The notes: generated by a model from the sequence alone, not told the origin. DNA of 64,000 nucleotides from Catellatospora sp. IY07-71 (GCF_018326265.1 NZ_AP023360.1:4807501-4871500), one strand, 5' to 3'. Counted from the first letter of the stretch, positions 33,446 through 43,107 are shown. Numbers and translations: made by a program.

Positions 33446-34933
33446 TCAGGACTCCGCCCGAGCCGCCTCGGCGCGGATGTCGCGGCGCACCCGGTCCACG
33501 GCGCGGGTGAAGCCGAACAGCAGCGCCAGCACCGCGGCCGTGCCCCCGGTCAGGGCCACCACCAGTGTCCAGGCCGCGTCGATGCCGTCATGGCCGGTCA
33601 GCCCCAGCGCCAGGGTGACGTTCGACGGCCAGGCCAGCACCAGCGCCGCGAAGCCGAGCAGCAGCGCCGCGGCCGCCCCGCCCGGCTCGCCCCGGGTGGC
33701 GCGCAGCACCCGCACCAGGCCCGTGCTCAGCGCGAAGCCGATGCCCGCGAAGGCGAGCATCGTGCCGGCTTCGCGCCACGTCGCGTCCTGCCGGTAGCTG
33801 TTCAGAACCAGCACGACGCCGCATCCGGCGGCGGCGACGCCCACCACGTCCCAGGGCAGCCGGCGATCGGCGAACCACACCGCCGCCGCGCCGAGAACGA
33901 TCCCCGCGAGCGCGATGAGTGCCATCGTGTACGGCGACCGCCCGACCGGCGTGAACGCCCACAGAGCCAGCGCCAGCGGCGTGGCCAGCAGAAAGCACAG
34001 CACGGGCCAGGCGGCCAGGTCTGCCCGGCCCCGGCGGTACGCATACCCGGCCAGCACCAGCGCTGCCGCGACGGTGATCGCCACCAGCCCGTAGCGCATC
34101 AGGTCCTCGGCGAACTCGGCCCGGCGCGGCGTGGGCAGACCGTCCTGGGTGACCTGCACCTCGTCGGCAACCGTACGCAGTAGCAGGCGCCCGGCGTGCA
34201 CGATCACCGTCGCGGCGAGCACGGCGACCGCCGCACCCCAGATCCCGGGCCGCCGTGACGGCACCGCCTCCGCCGGTGTCCCTTCCGGCGAGGGCGCGGC
34301 CGGTGGGACTGCGCTGCGCTGCCGGGAGCAGGCCAAGGCGGCGAGCAGCGCCAGGACGAGCGCGGCGATGGGCAGGATGAGGTCGAGGTCGAGTGGCTCC
34401 GCTCCCGGTCCGCGCTCGGCCAGCAGGACCAGGACGGGCTGGCCGAGCGCGATCCCGGCGATCAGGCCGAGCCCGGTGGCCAGGCGGATCGCGCCCGGCA
34501 GTGCTGTCCCGAGCAGCACGCCGGCGATGGCGACACCGAGTCCGGCTTCCAGCATGACGGAGAGGATCCGGTGGGCCTGGACCGGACCCAGCAGGCCCGC
34601 CATCGGGTCGCCGGCCTGGATCTTGGGCTCCGGCTTGAGCTGCAGCGCCGCGAGCACGGCCAGCAGGCCGACGGTCGTGACCAGCCAGCCGCTGCTGCGC
34701 AGGACGCCGGGCCACCGGTCCGCAACCGTCACAGTGAGCGCCGCCCCCAGCACGATCACCACCGTCTGCAGCGCCAGGGAGGTGTTGCCGCCCTTGTAGA
34801 ACCAGAGCCCGACCAGGTACGCCGTCGAGGCGAGGCCGTAGTAGTAGAAGACGACGCCGGTCGCCAGGGCGGCGAGCCCGGCGAGCACAGGCGCGGCGGG
34901 CGAGACACGTCTGAGAGGTTCCCCGTTGCTCAT
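33446..34933 (-). CDS. Polytopic membrane protein of unknown function
   Basis: 495 aa with about twelve hydrophobic segments across the length and no recognised catalytic motif. ATG 34933 places the first membrane segment about 15 residues in. An upstream in-frame ATG at 35011 would add 26 residues (Pro/Ser/Arg-rich); a TACTAT box ahead of 35011 on the minus strand makes it possible. Neither start has a clear ribosome binding site. Divergent from the oxidoreductase gene, with a palindromic operator between them. Confidence 0.65.
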   Translation of the reverse strand: MSNGEPLRRVSPAAPVLAGLAALATGVVFYYYGLASTAYLVGLWFYKGGNTSLALQTVVIVLGAALTVTVADRWPGVLRSSGWLVTTVGLLAVLAALQLKPEPKIQAGDPMAGLLGPVQAHRILSVMLEAGLGVAIAGVLLGTALPGAIRLATGLGLIAGIALGQPVLVLLAERGPGAEPLDLDLILPIAALVLALLAALACSRQRSAVPPAAPSPEGTPAEAVPSRRPGIWGAAVAVLAATVIVHAGRLLLRTVADEVQVTQDGLPTPRRAEFAEDLMRYGLVAITVAAALVLAGYAYRRGRADLAAWPVLCFLLATPLALALWAFTPVGRSPYTMALIALAGIVLGAAAVWFADRRLPWDVVGVAAAGCGVVLVLNSYRQDATWREAGTMLAFAGIGFALSTGLVRVLRATRGEPGGAAAALLLGFAALVLAWPSNVTLALGLTGHDGIDAAWTLVVALTGGTAAVLALLFGFTRAVDRVRRDIRAEAARAES

Positions 34934-35014
34934 GACGCGTGATGCTGGCACATCCGCGCTTCCGGCGCTGTCCCGCGCCGGGGACCTCGGCGGCTGTGCC
35001 GCTTGCGGCATGCG

Positions 35015-35032
35015 GAAACCGGTTTCTATAGT
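35015..35032. promoter_or_regulatory. LacI-type operator overlapping a -10 box
   Basis: Perfect 12-bp palindrome GAAACCGGTTTC (35015-35026) with central CG as in LacI-family operators, directly followed by TATAGT (35027-35032), a good -10 box for the plus-strand oxidoreductase gene. TACTAT on the other strand could serve the membrane-protein gene. Confidence 0.55.
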
Positions 35033-35067
35033 AGCCCCGACCTGATCATCGTCCGGGAGGTCCGACC

Positions 35068-36363
35068 GTGCACCCTGTCCGCCTCGCCCTCATCGGTGCC
35101 GGTGACCGCGGCAACGCGTATTCGCGGTGGGCCCTGGCACACCCGGACCGGGCACGGGTGGTCGCCGTCGCCGAGCCGCAGGACGAGCGCCGCGAGCGCT
35201 TCGCGGTGGACCACGGCATCGCCGCGGCCGCGCAATACCCGAGCTGGGAGCAGCTGCTCGCCGATCCTGCGCTGGACGTCGACGCGGTCCTCATCGCCAC
35301 CCAGGACTCCGGGCACGCCGCCCCCGCGATCGCGGCCGCGCGGCGCGGGCTGCACATCATGCTGGAGAAGCCGCTCGCGCCGACCCCCGAGGAGTGCGTA
35401 CGCGTCGTCGACGCGGTCGCCGAGGCGGGCGTGATGCTGGCCGTGTGCCACGTGCTGCGCTACGCGCCGTACACGCGGCTGGTCAAGAGCCTGCTCGACG
35501 GCGGCGCGATCGGCGATGTGGTGTCGGTGCAGCATCACGAGCCGGTCGGGTTCTGGCACCAGGCCCACTCGTTCGTGCGCGGCAACTGGCGCCGCGAGGA
35601 CCTGTCCAGCTTCATGCTGCTGGCCAAGTCGTGCCACGACATCGACTGGCTGCAGCACGTCGTCGGCCGCGACATCACCCGCGTGTCCAGCTTCGGCGGG
35701 CTGCGCCACTTCCGCCCCGAGCACCGCCCCGACGGCGCCGCCGACCGCTGCCTGGACTGCGCGGTGGAGCCGGGCTGCCCGTACTCCGCACCCCGCCTCT
35801 ACCGTGACCGGCTCGCCCGGGGCCACCACGGCTGGCCGCTGAGCGTCGTCACGCCCGTCTTCACCGAGGAGGCGCTGACCGCCGCGCTGCGCGAGGGACC
35901 CTACGGGCGCTGCGTGTACGCCTGCGACAACGACGTGGTCGACCACCAGGTGGTGGCGATGGAGTTCGCCGGCGGCGTGAGCGCGGTGTTCACCATGAAC
36001 GCGTTCAACACCGGCGGGCACCGGCGCACCCGGATCTTCGGCACGCGCGGCGAGCTGGTCTGCGAGGGCACCGCGATCACCGTGCACGACTTCGTCACCG
36101 GCACCGCGACCAGACACGACCCGGCCACGGCAGGCGGGGCGGACGCCGCGGGCGGGCACGGCGGCGGCGACGCCGGGCTGATGGACGCCTTCACCGCCGC
36201 GGTGGCCACCGGCGAGCGCGACCGCATCCTGTCCGGCCCGGCCGCGACGCTCAACTCCCACCTGGCCACGTTCGCCGCCGAGCAGGCCCGGCACGAGGGC
36301 GCCGTGATCACCGTACAAAGGCCGGGCACCACCCTCGCGCCCACCCCGTCGTTTGGAGGTTAG
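35068..36363 (+). CDS. Gfo/Idh/MocA-family oxidoreductase
   Basis: 431 aa. Start GTG 35068 behind GGGAGG. The N-terminal Rossmann domain shows LALIGAGDRGNAY (dinucleotide binding) and the family signature EKPLAPT. The C-terminal domain has a cysteine cluster CLDCAVEPGC (about 229-238) that could bind metal. The family oxidises or reduces sugars and inositols with NAD(P). A LacI-type operator upstream supports a role in sugar use, but the substrate is not known. The AraC-type gene follows 50 bp downstream. Confidence 0.88.
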   Translation: MHPVRLALIGAGDRGNAYSRWALAHPDRARVVAVAEPQDERRERFAVDHGIAAAAQYPSWEQLLADPALDVDAVLIATQDSGHAAPAIAAARRGLHIMLEKPLAPTPEECVRVVDAVAEAGVMLAVCHVLRYAPYTRLVKSLLDGGAIGDVVSVQHHEPVGFWHQAHSFVRGNWRREDLSSFMLLAKSCHDIDWLQHVVGRDITRVSSFGGLRHFRPEHRPDGAADRCLDCAVEPGCPYSAPRLYRDRLARGHHGWPLSVVTPVFTEEALTAALREGPYGRCVYACDNDVVDHQVVAMEFAGGVSAVFTMNAFNTGGHRRTRIFGTRGELVCEGTAITVHDFVTGTATRHDPATAGGADAAGGHGGGDAGLMDAFTAAVATGERDRILSGPAATLNSHLATFAAEQARHEGAVITVQRPGTTLAPTPSFGG

Positions 36364-36413
36364 GCACGCCTGACACCGACAGCGCGGGTGGGCCGTGGCG
36401 TCGGGGGTGGGCA

Positions 36414-37391
36414 ATGACAGACGGCGGGGCACCGCGGGTGCGCGCGCTGGAGTACACGACACGGGACCTGGAGGTGGCACACCAGGTCCTGCGGGACACG
36501 TACGTCGACCACCGGCATCGGCTGTTCGGCGCGTCCGGGGAGTTCGTGTACCGGCAGCACACCGTGGGCGCCGGGGAGCTGGCGATGGACAGCGTGCGGC
36601 ACACGGCCGCCGTGGAGAACGCCGTCGAGCCGCTGACCTACCTGATGTTCGGCGTGCCGCTGAGCCCGTCGATCACCATCCGGGCCGGGCGCGCCGAGCT
36701 GCGGCCGGGCCGCGGCGAGGCGTACCTCTACCCGACCGGTGTCCCGTTCACCGTGCGCTGGGGCGAGCTGGACGTGCGGCTGCTGCGCCTGCCCATCGAG
36801 CGGGTCGCCCGGGTCGCGGCGCGGTCCACCGGCATCGCGGTGGCAGACTTCCGCTTCGACGGCATGTCCCCGGTGTCGCCGCACGCGGCCCGGCACTGGC
36901 GCGACACCATGGCCTACCTCTACCACGTGCTGTCCGCGCCGGACTCGGCGCTGGCCAACCCGCTGGTGCACGCCGCCGCGGTGGACCTGGCCGCCTCCGT
37001 GGCCGTCGCCACCTTCCCGAACACCGCCACCTCGGTCGGACACCTGGCCGAGCCGGGCCGGGTGGCGCCCGCCGCGCTGCGCCGCGCGGTCGCGTACATC
37101 GACGCGCACGCGCACGAGCCGGTCACCGTCGAGGACATCGCCGAGGCGGCCGGGATCTCCTCGCGCGGGCTGCAGGCCGCGTTCAGCCGGCACGCCGACA
37201 CGACCCCGATGTCGTACCTGCGCCGGGTGCGGCTGGAGCGGGCCCATCGCGACCTGCTCGCGGCCGACCCGGCGCGCGGCGACACGGTCGCCGACGTGGC
37301 CCGGCGCTGGGGCTTCGCCAGCCTGAGCCGGTTCGCCGCGGTGTACCGCGAGGAGTACGGCAGATCACCGCGGCACACCTTGCGCACCTAG
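36414..37391 (+). CDS. AraC-family transcriptional regulator
   Basis: 325 aa. The N-terminal half resembles the AraC-binding-like domain found in many actinobacterial regulators (AEAYLYPTG-like GEAYLYPTG, then LDVRLLRLPIERV). The C-terminal 100 residues form the two-helix-turn-helix domain: EPVTVEDIAEAAGISSRGLQ and VADVARRWGFASLSRFAAVY, ending YGRSPRHTLR. Start ATG 36414 gives the full length. Target genes are unknown. Confidence 0.88.
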   Translation: MTDGGAPRVRALEYTTRDLEVAHQVLRDTYVDHRHRLFGASGEFVYRQHTVGAGELAMDSVRHTAAVENAVEPLTYLMFGVPLSPSITIRAGRAELRPGRGEAYLYPTGVPFTVRWGELDVRLLRLPIERVARVAARSTGIAVADFRFDGMSPVSPHAARHWRDTMAYLYHVLSAPDSALANPLVHAAAVDLAASVAVATFPNTATSVGHLAEPGRVAPAALRRAVAYIDAHAHEPVTVEDIAEAAGISSRGLQAAFSRHADTTPMSYLRRVRLERAHRDLLAADPARGDTVADVARRWGFASLSRFAAVYREEYGRSPRHTLRT

Positions 37392-37450
37392 GGGCAACCG
37401 CACCCGGGTCCCAGCCGGTATCTCCATGCAGGACGGACGGGGAGGTTCGG

Positions 37451-38281
37451 GTGCGCCGCAGGACATTGATCACCGCTGTGGGGCTGCTGCTCGTGGCGGG
37501 CTGCGGCGCACCCGCTCCACCGGCGTCGCCCGCGCCGCCGTCGGTGCTGCGGCTCGACCTGGCCAACGGGCCGGAGCGGCCGCTGCCGACCGAGGTGCGC
37601 CTGCCGGCCGGCGGCGGGCGGCATCCGCTGCTGGTGTTCGTGCACGGTTACACCTGCCACGTCGCCGAGTACGCCGACCTGCTGGACCACTGGGCGCGGG
37701 CCGGATTCGCGGTGGCCGCGCCGACGTTCCCGTACACCCACGGCGCCGCCGCGAAGCTCGACATCATGGACCTGCTCAAGCAGCCGGCCGACGTCACCGC
37801 CGTCCTCGACGCCCTGCTGTCCCGCGCGGGGCAGCCGGGTGACCCGCTGCACGGCCGCCTCGACCCGGCCCGCGTCGCGGCCGGCGGGCACTCGCTCGGC
37901 GGGATGACGACCGTGGGCGCGCTCGGCAAGTGGCGCGACCCGCGGCTCAAGGCCGGGCTCGTGCTGGCCGGCAGCGCCCGCGACGTGGGCACCGCGTTCC
38001 AGGGCGAGCCCGCGCCGCTGCTGTTCGTGCACGGGCTCGGCGACCGGGTCGTCACCATCGACCAGGGGCGGGCGGCGTACGAGGCGGTTCCCTGGCCCAA
38101 GGCGTTCCTGACGCTGCCGCTGGGCACCCACCGCAACCCGTTCATGTTCACGTCCGACCCGGACTGGGCGCGGGTCGCCGACGCCACCACGGACTTCCTG
38201 CGCTGGCGGCTGGCCGGGGACAGCTCGGCCCGCACCAGGCTGACCGCCCTCGGCCCGGACTTCGAGGACCGCCTCGGCTGA
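37451..38281 (+). CDS. Alpha/beta-hydrolase lipoprotein
   Basis: 276 aa. GTG 37451 has GGAGG 5 nt upstream. A short signal ends in the lipobox LVAGC (Cys18), so it should be tethered outside the membrane. The fold is an alpha/beta-hydrolase with oxyanion region VFVHGYT, nucleophile in GGHSLGG, acid in HGLGDRVV and base in LGTHRNP. The layout resembles chlorophyllase/dienelactone or polyester hydrolases. Substrate not predicted. The convergent neighbour ends 11 bp away without a visible terminator. Confidence 0.82.
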   Translation: MRRRTLITAVGLLLVAGCGAPAPPASPAPPSVLRLDLANGPERPLPTEVRLPAGGGRHPLLVFVHGYTCHVAEYADLLDHWARAGFAVAAPTFPYTHGAAAKLDIMDLLKQPADVTAVLDALLSRAGQPGDPLHGRLDPARVAAGGHSLGGMTTVGALGKWRDPRLKAGLVLAGSARDVGTAFQGEPAPLLFVHGLGDRVVTIDQGRAAYEAVPWPKAFLTLPLGTHRNPFMFTSDPDWARVADATTDFLRWRLAGDSSARTRLTALGPDFEDRLG

Positions 38282-38292
38282 TCCCCGCCCGC

Positions 38293-39312
38293 TCACGGCC
38301 GCAGGTGGCGCACCCGCTCCCAGGACGGATCCGTGCTGGTGCGGACCTTCGCCCGGCCCTCCCGCCAGGACGCGGCGTGCTTCTCCAACGGCTTGGCCGC
38401 GAAGCGGGTCGAGTCGCCGTAGATGTGCAGCGTACGGACGTTCTCCCCGGTCTCGTGCGCGATCAGCTCGGCGCCGTCGAGCAGCGGGGCCAGGCTGTCC
38501 TCGAAGGCGCGCAGCGCGTGCAGCGAGTCCCGGTCGGGCAGGCCGTTGCCGGTCGCCCGGAACGGCAGCGTCACCCCGATGTGGGTGTCGTACGAGGGCC
38601 GCCGGGCGGGCTTGAGCGGCTGCTGGACCGTCGCGACCCGGGGCACGGGGGCTGTCTCCGGGGTGCCGAGCACCGCCCAGCTGTCCTCGTCGAACTGACC
38701 GGCGAGCGCGGACACCGCCTCGGCCAGCGCCGCGCCGGGCAGCGCCCCGTCGAGCTCGGCGACGGTGGCGTCGATCGTGCCGATCCAGATCTCGACCCCG
38801 TCCTCGCCGAGCAGCCAGGTCAGCGACAGGTACGCCAGGCGCAGGCGGTGCTGCTCGGGCATGGAGACGAAGGCCGGGTGGTACACCACGACGTCGTACT
38901 CGTGGCGCGGCTCGTCGAGCGCGAACCCGTAGCGGAGGTCGGCGAGCTGGACCCGGACCCCGTCCGCCTCGAACGCTCCGTCGAGCATCTCCGGCTCGGC
39001 CTGGCGGGCGCCGTGATACTCCCAGGTGGCGTCGGGTGCGGGCGCGGCCAGCTGCCAGCGGTGGGCGATCGCGCGCAGCGCCGGGTCACCGGCCGCGCTG
39101 ACGATGAACGCGTGCTGCGCGGTGCGGCCCTTGCTGAACTCCCACTCCAGGTCGCCGTGGATGGCGTCCACCCGCTTGGACACCTCGCGGACCAGGTCGT
39201 GGTCGACCTCCTTCGCCGCGAACGCGGCCTCGGCGCGGGCCCGCAGCCCAGGCCAGGCGGCCCAGAAGTCCCTGATGCCGGAGGACGGGTCACGACGGCG
39301 CGAGAAGATCAT
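38293..39312 (-). CDS. DUF695-like protein of unknown function
   Basis: 339 aa, cytosolic. The N-terminal two-thirds contain HGDLEWEFSKG and a YDVVVYHPAF segment; the C-terminal region (about 245-339) resembles DUF695, with DSLHALRAFEDSLAPLL and the ending DPSWERVRHL. No catalytic motif is evident. On the minus strand TAAGCT lies 8 nt before ATG 39312 and there is no ribosome binding site, so it may be leaderless. Confidence 0.65.
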   Translation of the reverse strand: MIFSRRRDPSSGIRDFWAAWPGLRARAEAAFAAKEVDHDLVREVSKRVDAIHGDLEWEFSKGRTAQHAFIVSAAGDPALRAIAHRWQLAAPAPDATWEYHGARQAEPEMLDGAFEADGVRVQLADLRYGFALDEPRHEYDVVVYHPAFVSMPEQHRLRLAYLSLTWLLGEDGVEIWIGTIDATVAELDGALPGAALAEAVSALAGQFDEDSWAVLGTPETAPVPRVATVQQPLKPARRPSYDTHIGVTLPFRATGNGLPDRDSLHALRAFEDSLAPLLDGAELIAHETGENVRTLHIYGDSTRFAAKPLEKHAASWREGRAKVRTSTDPSWERVRHLRP

Positions 39313-39393
39313 GGCGAGGGAGCTTACGGGTCGGCCCGCTGCCGCGAAAGGCCCGGGCGGCTCGTTGTCGCAGCATCGTGTGATGCTGTGGCG

Positions 39394-39696
39394 GTGATCG
39401 TGGATTTCGAGGCCGAGCTGTGGTTGTGGGACGCCCGCCGCGACGAGAGCTGGACGTTCGTCAGCCTCCCCACCGAGGCGTCCGAGGACATCCGGGAGCT
39501 TTCCGCCGGTCCGCGCCGCGGGTTCGGCGCGGTGCGGGTGAAGGTCACCATCGGCACCAGCAGCTGGGCGACCTCGATCTTCCCGGACGGCGCCCGTGGC
39601 TGCTACGTGCTGCCGGTCAAGCGAGCCGTACGCAAGGCGCAGCGGCTCGACGTGGGCGACACTGCCTCGGTGCGGGTGGAACTAGTCGACCTCTGA
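39394..39696 (+). CDS. DUF1905-domain small protein
   Basis: 100 aa, one DUF1905 domain: FEAELWLWD at the start, WTFVSLP, GFGAVRVKVTIG, TSIFPD and YVLPVKRAVRKA, then a VGD turn. The family forms a small beta-barrel often found next to or fused with YdeI-like domains; its role is unknown. GTG 39394 is the start that gives the full domain; GATGCT lies 6 nt upstream. Divergent from the DUF695 gene. Confidence 0.75.
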   Translation: MIVDFEAELWLWDARRDESWTFVSLPTEASEDIRELSAGPRRGFGAVRVKVTIGTSSWATSIFPDGARGCYVLPVKRAVRKAQRLDVGDTASVRVELVDL

Positions 39697-39712
39697 GACC
39701 GCCCGCTGCTAC

Positions 39713-40084
39713 TCAGTAGATCCGCACCAGGGTGAGCCCGACGAAATAGGCGGCGCCCGGACAGAGCAGCAGGCCCGCGGCCCAGCCGGTGAGCACGCCC
39801 AGCCCGGTCCCGCGTTCGCGGCGCACGGCACCGGCGATGCCGCACCCGAGCGCGACGGTCGCCAGCACCGCCTGCCCGGAGATCAGCGCGGGGAGATACA
39901 CGTCGAGTGGCGCCGGGTGCTCGCCGAAGCCGCCATCGACCGCCTCTTTCGGGTAGAACAGGGCGAGCGGCCATGCCACCAGGATCGTCGCCAGGTGCGC
40001 CCCGAGCGCCAGCGCGATCCCGGCGCGTAGGCGGCGGCCGTGCGGTCCGGCTGCAGGCGGCGCCGACGTTCGGCCGTGATCCAT
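39713..40084 (-). CDS. Small membrane protein of unknown function
   Basis: 123 aa, about three membrane segments. GGGAG lies 8 nt before ATG 40084; the in-frame ATG at 40090 is too close to that site. The N-terminus is rich in Arg, Pro and Ala. No family recognised. It converges with the DUF1905 gene, with a 16-bp gap. Confidence 0.6.
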   Translation of the reverse strand: MDHGRTSAPPAAGPHGRRLRAGIALALGAHLATILVAWPLALFYPKEAVDGGFGEHPAPLDVYLPALISGQAVLATVALGCGIAGAVRRERGTGLGVLTGWAAGLLLCPGAAYFVGLTLVRIY

Positions 40085-40181
40085 TCGCATCTCTCCCAGG
40101 CGTGGTGCGATCAGCGTAGGGCGGTCGCGCCGGTGGGGCCATGGCCGTGCGGGGGACCGGGCCGGTGGTTAGGGTCGGCGC

Positions 40182-40613
40182 ATGGGTTCCTGGGAGGTCG
40201 GCACGCCGGGCGTGCTGCGGCTGCCGTCGGAGCGGCTGGTGCGCGGGCGTGGCCTGAGCCGGCCGCTGCCGGACGGGCCGCTGCCGGAGTACGGCGTCTA
40301 CCTGCTCGGCCATGAGCCGCCAGGCACCGCCTGGGATGCGCGATGGGTGCGCTGGCCCGACTTCCGGCTGCCCGCCGACCCGGCCACGCTGCCCGGGGTG
40401 CTGGCCGAGGCGCTGCGCCGGGCGGCGGGGGAGCGGGTCGAATTCGCCTGTGCCGGCGGACGCGGCCGGACCGGGACCGCGCTGGCCTGCCTGGCCGTGC
40501 TCGACGGCGTGCCCGCGGCCGAGGCGGTCGGCTGGGTGCGGGCGCACTACGACCGCCGGGCCGTGGAGACGCCGTGGCAGCGGCGTTTCGTCGAGCGGTT
40601 CGGAGCCGCCTGA
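40182..40613 (+). CDS. Protein-tyrosine-phosphatase-like protein
   Basis: 143 aa. The P-loop CAGGRGRTG fits the CX5R(S/T) signature of Cys-dependent phosphatases, with Cys and Arg intact, and a possible general-acid Asp in the WPDF segment before it. Fold type resembles small dual-specificity phosphatases. TAGGGT (40170-40175) lies 6 nt before ATG 40182, which indicates leaderless transcription. Substrate unknown. Confidence 0.78.
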   Translation: MGSWEVGTPGVLRLPSERLVRGRGLSRPLPDGPLPEYGVYLLGHEPPGTAWDARWVRWPDFRLPADPATLPGVLAEALRRAAGERVEFACAGGRGRTGTALACLAVLDGVPAAEAVGWVRAHYDRRAVETPWQRRFVERFGAA

Positions 40614-40691
40614 ACAGGGGTGTCGCGGGGCGGCGCCGGGCAGTACATTGCACGGCGTTCGATCAACCTCGTATCGATTGAGGACACCTCC

Positions 40692-41189
40692 ATGAGCGCC
40701 AACCTGCCCCTGCGCGCGCGCCGGATCGACATCTTCTTCGCGGTCGTGTTCAGCGCGTTCACGATCACCTCGCTGATCGCCGATCTGATGCCGACGCTCG
40801 GCTTCGACTTCAGCGAGCCGTCCGACAACTTCATCCTCAACGCCAACCACTGGTACGCCCACGACACCGACCCGCTGTTCATGAACCCGCCGGTGTGGAT
40901 GCGCATCGTGACCGGCCTGTCGGCGCTGGTCTACATGCCGTTCTACGTGGTGCTGGTGTACGCGCTGCTGCGCGGGCGCAACTGGATCCAGCTCCCGGCG
41001 GTGATCTACGCGACGATGATCTCCACGATCACCGGGATCATCGTGTTCGGGGTGGAGTTCTTCGGCGAGCCGCAGTGGCAGACCCCGAACCCGGCCAAGT
41101 TCCTCGCCTTCAACCTGCCGTACGTGCTGCTCCCGCTGCTGCTCCTGGCGCGTATGCGCAAGCCGGAGCCGTTCACCCGCCGGTTCTGA
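40692..41189 (+). CDS. EXPERA/emopamil-binding-like membrane protein
   Basis: 165 aa with four predicted membrane segments. The N-terminal RRIDIFFAVVFSAFTITSLI and acidic residues in the loops, together with the Trp/Tyr-rich NANHWYAHDTDPLF loop, resemble the EXPERA domain (EBP/TMEM97 type). GAGGA lies 7 nt before ATG 40692. The ligand or reaction is not known. The gamma-glutamyltransferase gene begins 90 bp further. Confidence 0.6.
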   Translation: MSANLPLRARRIDIFFAVVFSAFTITSLIADLMPTLGFDFSEPSDNFILNANHWYAHDTDPLFMNPPVWMRIVTGLSALVYMPFYVVLVYALLRGRNWIQLPAVIYATMISTITGIIVFGVEFFGEPQWQTPNPAKFLAFNLPYVLLPLLLLARMRKPEPFTRRF

Positions 41190-41278
41190 GAGACTGGTGG
41201 CGGCGCGGCCGGCATGCGCGCGGCGGCGTCCCGGCATACGGTGAGGGCATCGATCTGATCCGATCCGGGAGGGAACCT

Positions 41279-43096
41279 GTGAGACCGCGTCACCACCGTG
41301 CGCTCGCTCTGCTCGCCGCCACCGCCCTGGCCTCGACGGTCCTCACCGCACCGGCGCACGCCGGATCGCCCTCGCCGCCGCCGTCGGCCCCGCCCAAGCA
41401 GCCGACCGCCGTCGGCTACGGCGGGGCGGTGGCCACCGTGGACGCCGACGCGACCGCGGCGGGCCTGGACGTGCTGCGCAAGGGCGGCAACGCGGTCGAC
41501 GCCGCGATCGCCGCGGCTGCCACGCTGGGCGTCACCGAGCCGTTCTCGGCGGGCATCGGGGGCGGCGGGTTCTTCGTCTACTACAGCGCTCGCGACCGGC
41601 GCGTGTACACCATCGACGGGCGCGAGACCGCGCCGCTGACGATGACCGAGACCGCGTTCGTCGACCCGGCCACCGGCCTGCCCTTCGCGTTCCCGGAGGC
41701 GCGGGTCAGCGGCATCTCCGCGGGCGTGCCCGGCACCCTGGCCACGTGGGAGAAGGCGTTGCGCAGCTGGGGCACCACGGACCTGGCCGACGCGCTGCGC
41801 CCGGCGGTGAAGGTCGCCGACAAGGGCTTCCTGGTCGACAACACGTTCCGCACCCAGATCAGCGACAACGCGGCCGCGTTCGGGCAGTTCTCGTCCACGG
41901 CGGAGCTGTACCTGCCGGGCGGGCAGCCGCCCGCGGCCGGTTCGGTGTTCCGCAACCCGGACCTCGCCGACACCTACCGGCTGATCGCCCGCCACGGCAC
42001 CGGCGTGTTCTACCGGGGTGCGGTGGCCCGCGACATCGTGGACACCGTGCAGCACCCGCCGGTGGCCGATGCGCCCGTCGGCACCTGGGCCTACCCGATC
42101 CGCCCCGGCACCATGGCACTGTCCGACCTGGCGGCGTACCGGGTGCGCACGCCCGAGCCGACGCGCATCGGCTACCGCGGCTACGAGGTGTACGGCATGC
42201 CGACCCCGTCCAGCGGCGGCCAGGCCGTCGGGGAGGCGCTCAACATCCTGGAGCAGACGGACCTGAGCGCGCTGTCGCGCACCGAGGCGCTGCACCACTA
42301 CCTGGAGTCGAGCGCGCTCGCCTTCGCCGACCGCAACCGCTACGTCGGCGACCACACGCCCCGGGCGCTGCTGGACGAGCTGCTGTCGGACGGGTTCGCC
42401 AAGGAGCGCGCGTGCCAGATCAACCCGGCGCAGGCGCTGGTCAAGCCGGTCGCCCCGGGACAGCCCGACGGGTCGTACACCGGCTGCGCGACGGTGGCGC
42501 CGGGCTCCGCCGTGACCGAAGGCCAGTCCACGACGAACCTGACCGTGGCCGACCGCTGGGGCAACGTGGTCGAGTACACGCTGACCATCGAGCAGACCGG
42601 CGGCAACGGCATGGTGGTGCCGGGCCGCGGCTTCCTGCTCAACAACGAGATGACCGACTTCAACTTCACCCCGACGCAGGGCACCGCCCCGGACCCGAAC
42701 CTGCCCGGTCCGGGCAAGCGCCCGCGCAGCTCGATGGCCCCGACGATCGTCCTGAAGGACGGCAAGCCGTTCCTCGCCGTGGGCACGCCCGGCGGCTCGA
42801 CGATCATCACGACGGTGCTGCAGATCCTGGTGAACCGCCTGGACCTGGGCATGACCCTGCCGGAGGCGGTGGCCGCCGCGCGGGCCACCCAGCGCAACAC
42901 GGCTTCGGTGCTGGCCGAGGCGGAGTTCGCCCCGGACGTCCCCGGGCTGACCGCGCTGGGTCACGTGTTCGGGCCGAGCCCGGAGATCGGGGCCGCGACC
43001 GGCATCGAGTTCCTCGGCCACGGCCGGCTGCTCGCGGCGGCCGAGCCGGTGCGCCGGGGCGGTGGCGCCGCCGGAGTCGTGTGGCCGACGTCCTGA
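41279..43096 (+). CDS. ggt: Gamma-glutamyltransferase
   Basis: 605 aa, exported: a signal peptide ends in AHA. GTG 41279 behind GGGAGGG. It cleaves gamma-glutamyl bonds of glutathione-like compounds and transfers or hydrolyses the glutamyl group. Family features: GGNAVDAAIA, GIGGGGFFVYY, the autoprocessing site QSTTNLTVAD with nucleophile Thr418 (normally TTH; here TTN), NNEMTDF of the lid region, RPRSSMAPT and PGGSTIITT. The proenzyme should split before Thr418 into large and small subunits. A long hairpin follows the stop. Confidence 0.93.
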   Translation: MRPRHHRALALLAATALASTVLTAPAHAGSPSPPPSAPPKQPTAVGYGGAVATVDADATAAGLDVLRKGGNAVDAAIAAAATLGVTEPFSAGIGGGGFFVYYSARDRRVYTIDGRETAPLTMTETAFVDPATGLPFAFPEARVSGISAGVPGTLATWEKALRSWGTTDLADALRPAVKVADKGFLVDNTFRTQISDNAAAFGQFSSTAELYLPGGQPPAAGSVFRNPDLADTYRLIARHGTGVFYRGAVARDIVDTVQHPPVADAPVGTWAYPIRPGTMALSDLAAYRVRTPEPTRIGYRGYEVYGMPTPSSGGQAVGEALNILEQTDLSALSRTEALHHYLESSALAFADRNRYVGDHTPRALLDELLSDGFAKERACQINPAQALVKPVAPGQPDGSYTGCATVAPGSAVTEGQSTTNLTVADRWGNVVEYTLTIEQTGGNGMVVPGRGFLLNNEMTDFNFTPTQGTAPDPNLPGPGKRPRSSMAPTIVLKDGKPFLAVGTPGGSTIITTVLQILVNRLDLGMTLPEAVAAARATQRNTASVLAEAEFAPDVPGLTALGHVFGPSPEIGAATGIEFLGHGRLLAAAEPVRRGGGAAGVVWPTS

Positions 43097-43107
43097 CCGG
43101 GTCGTGA

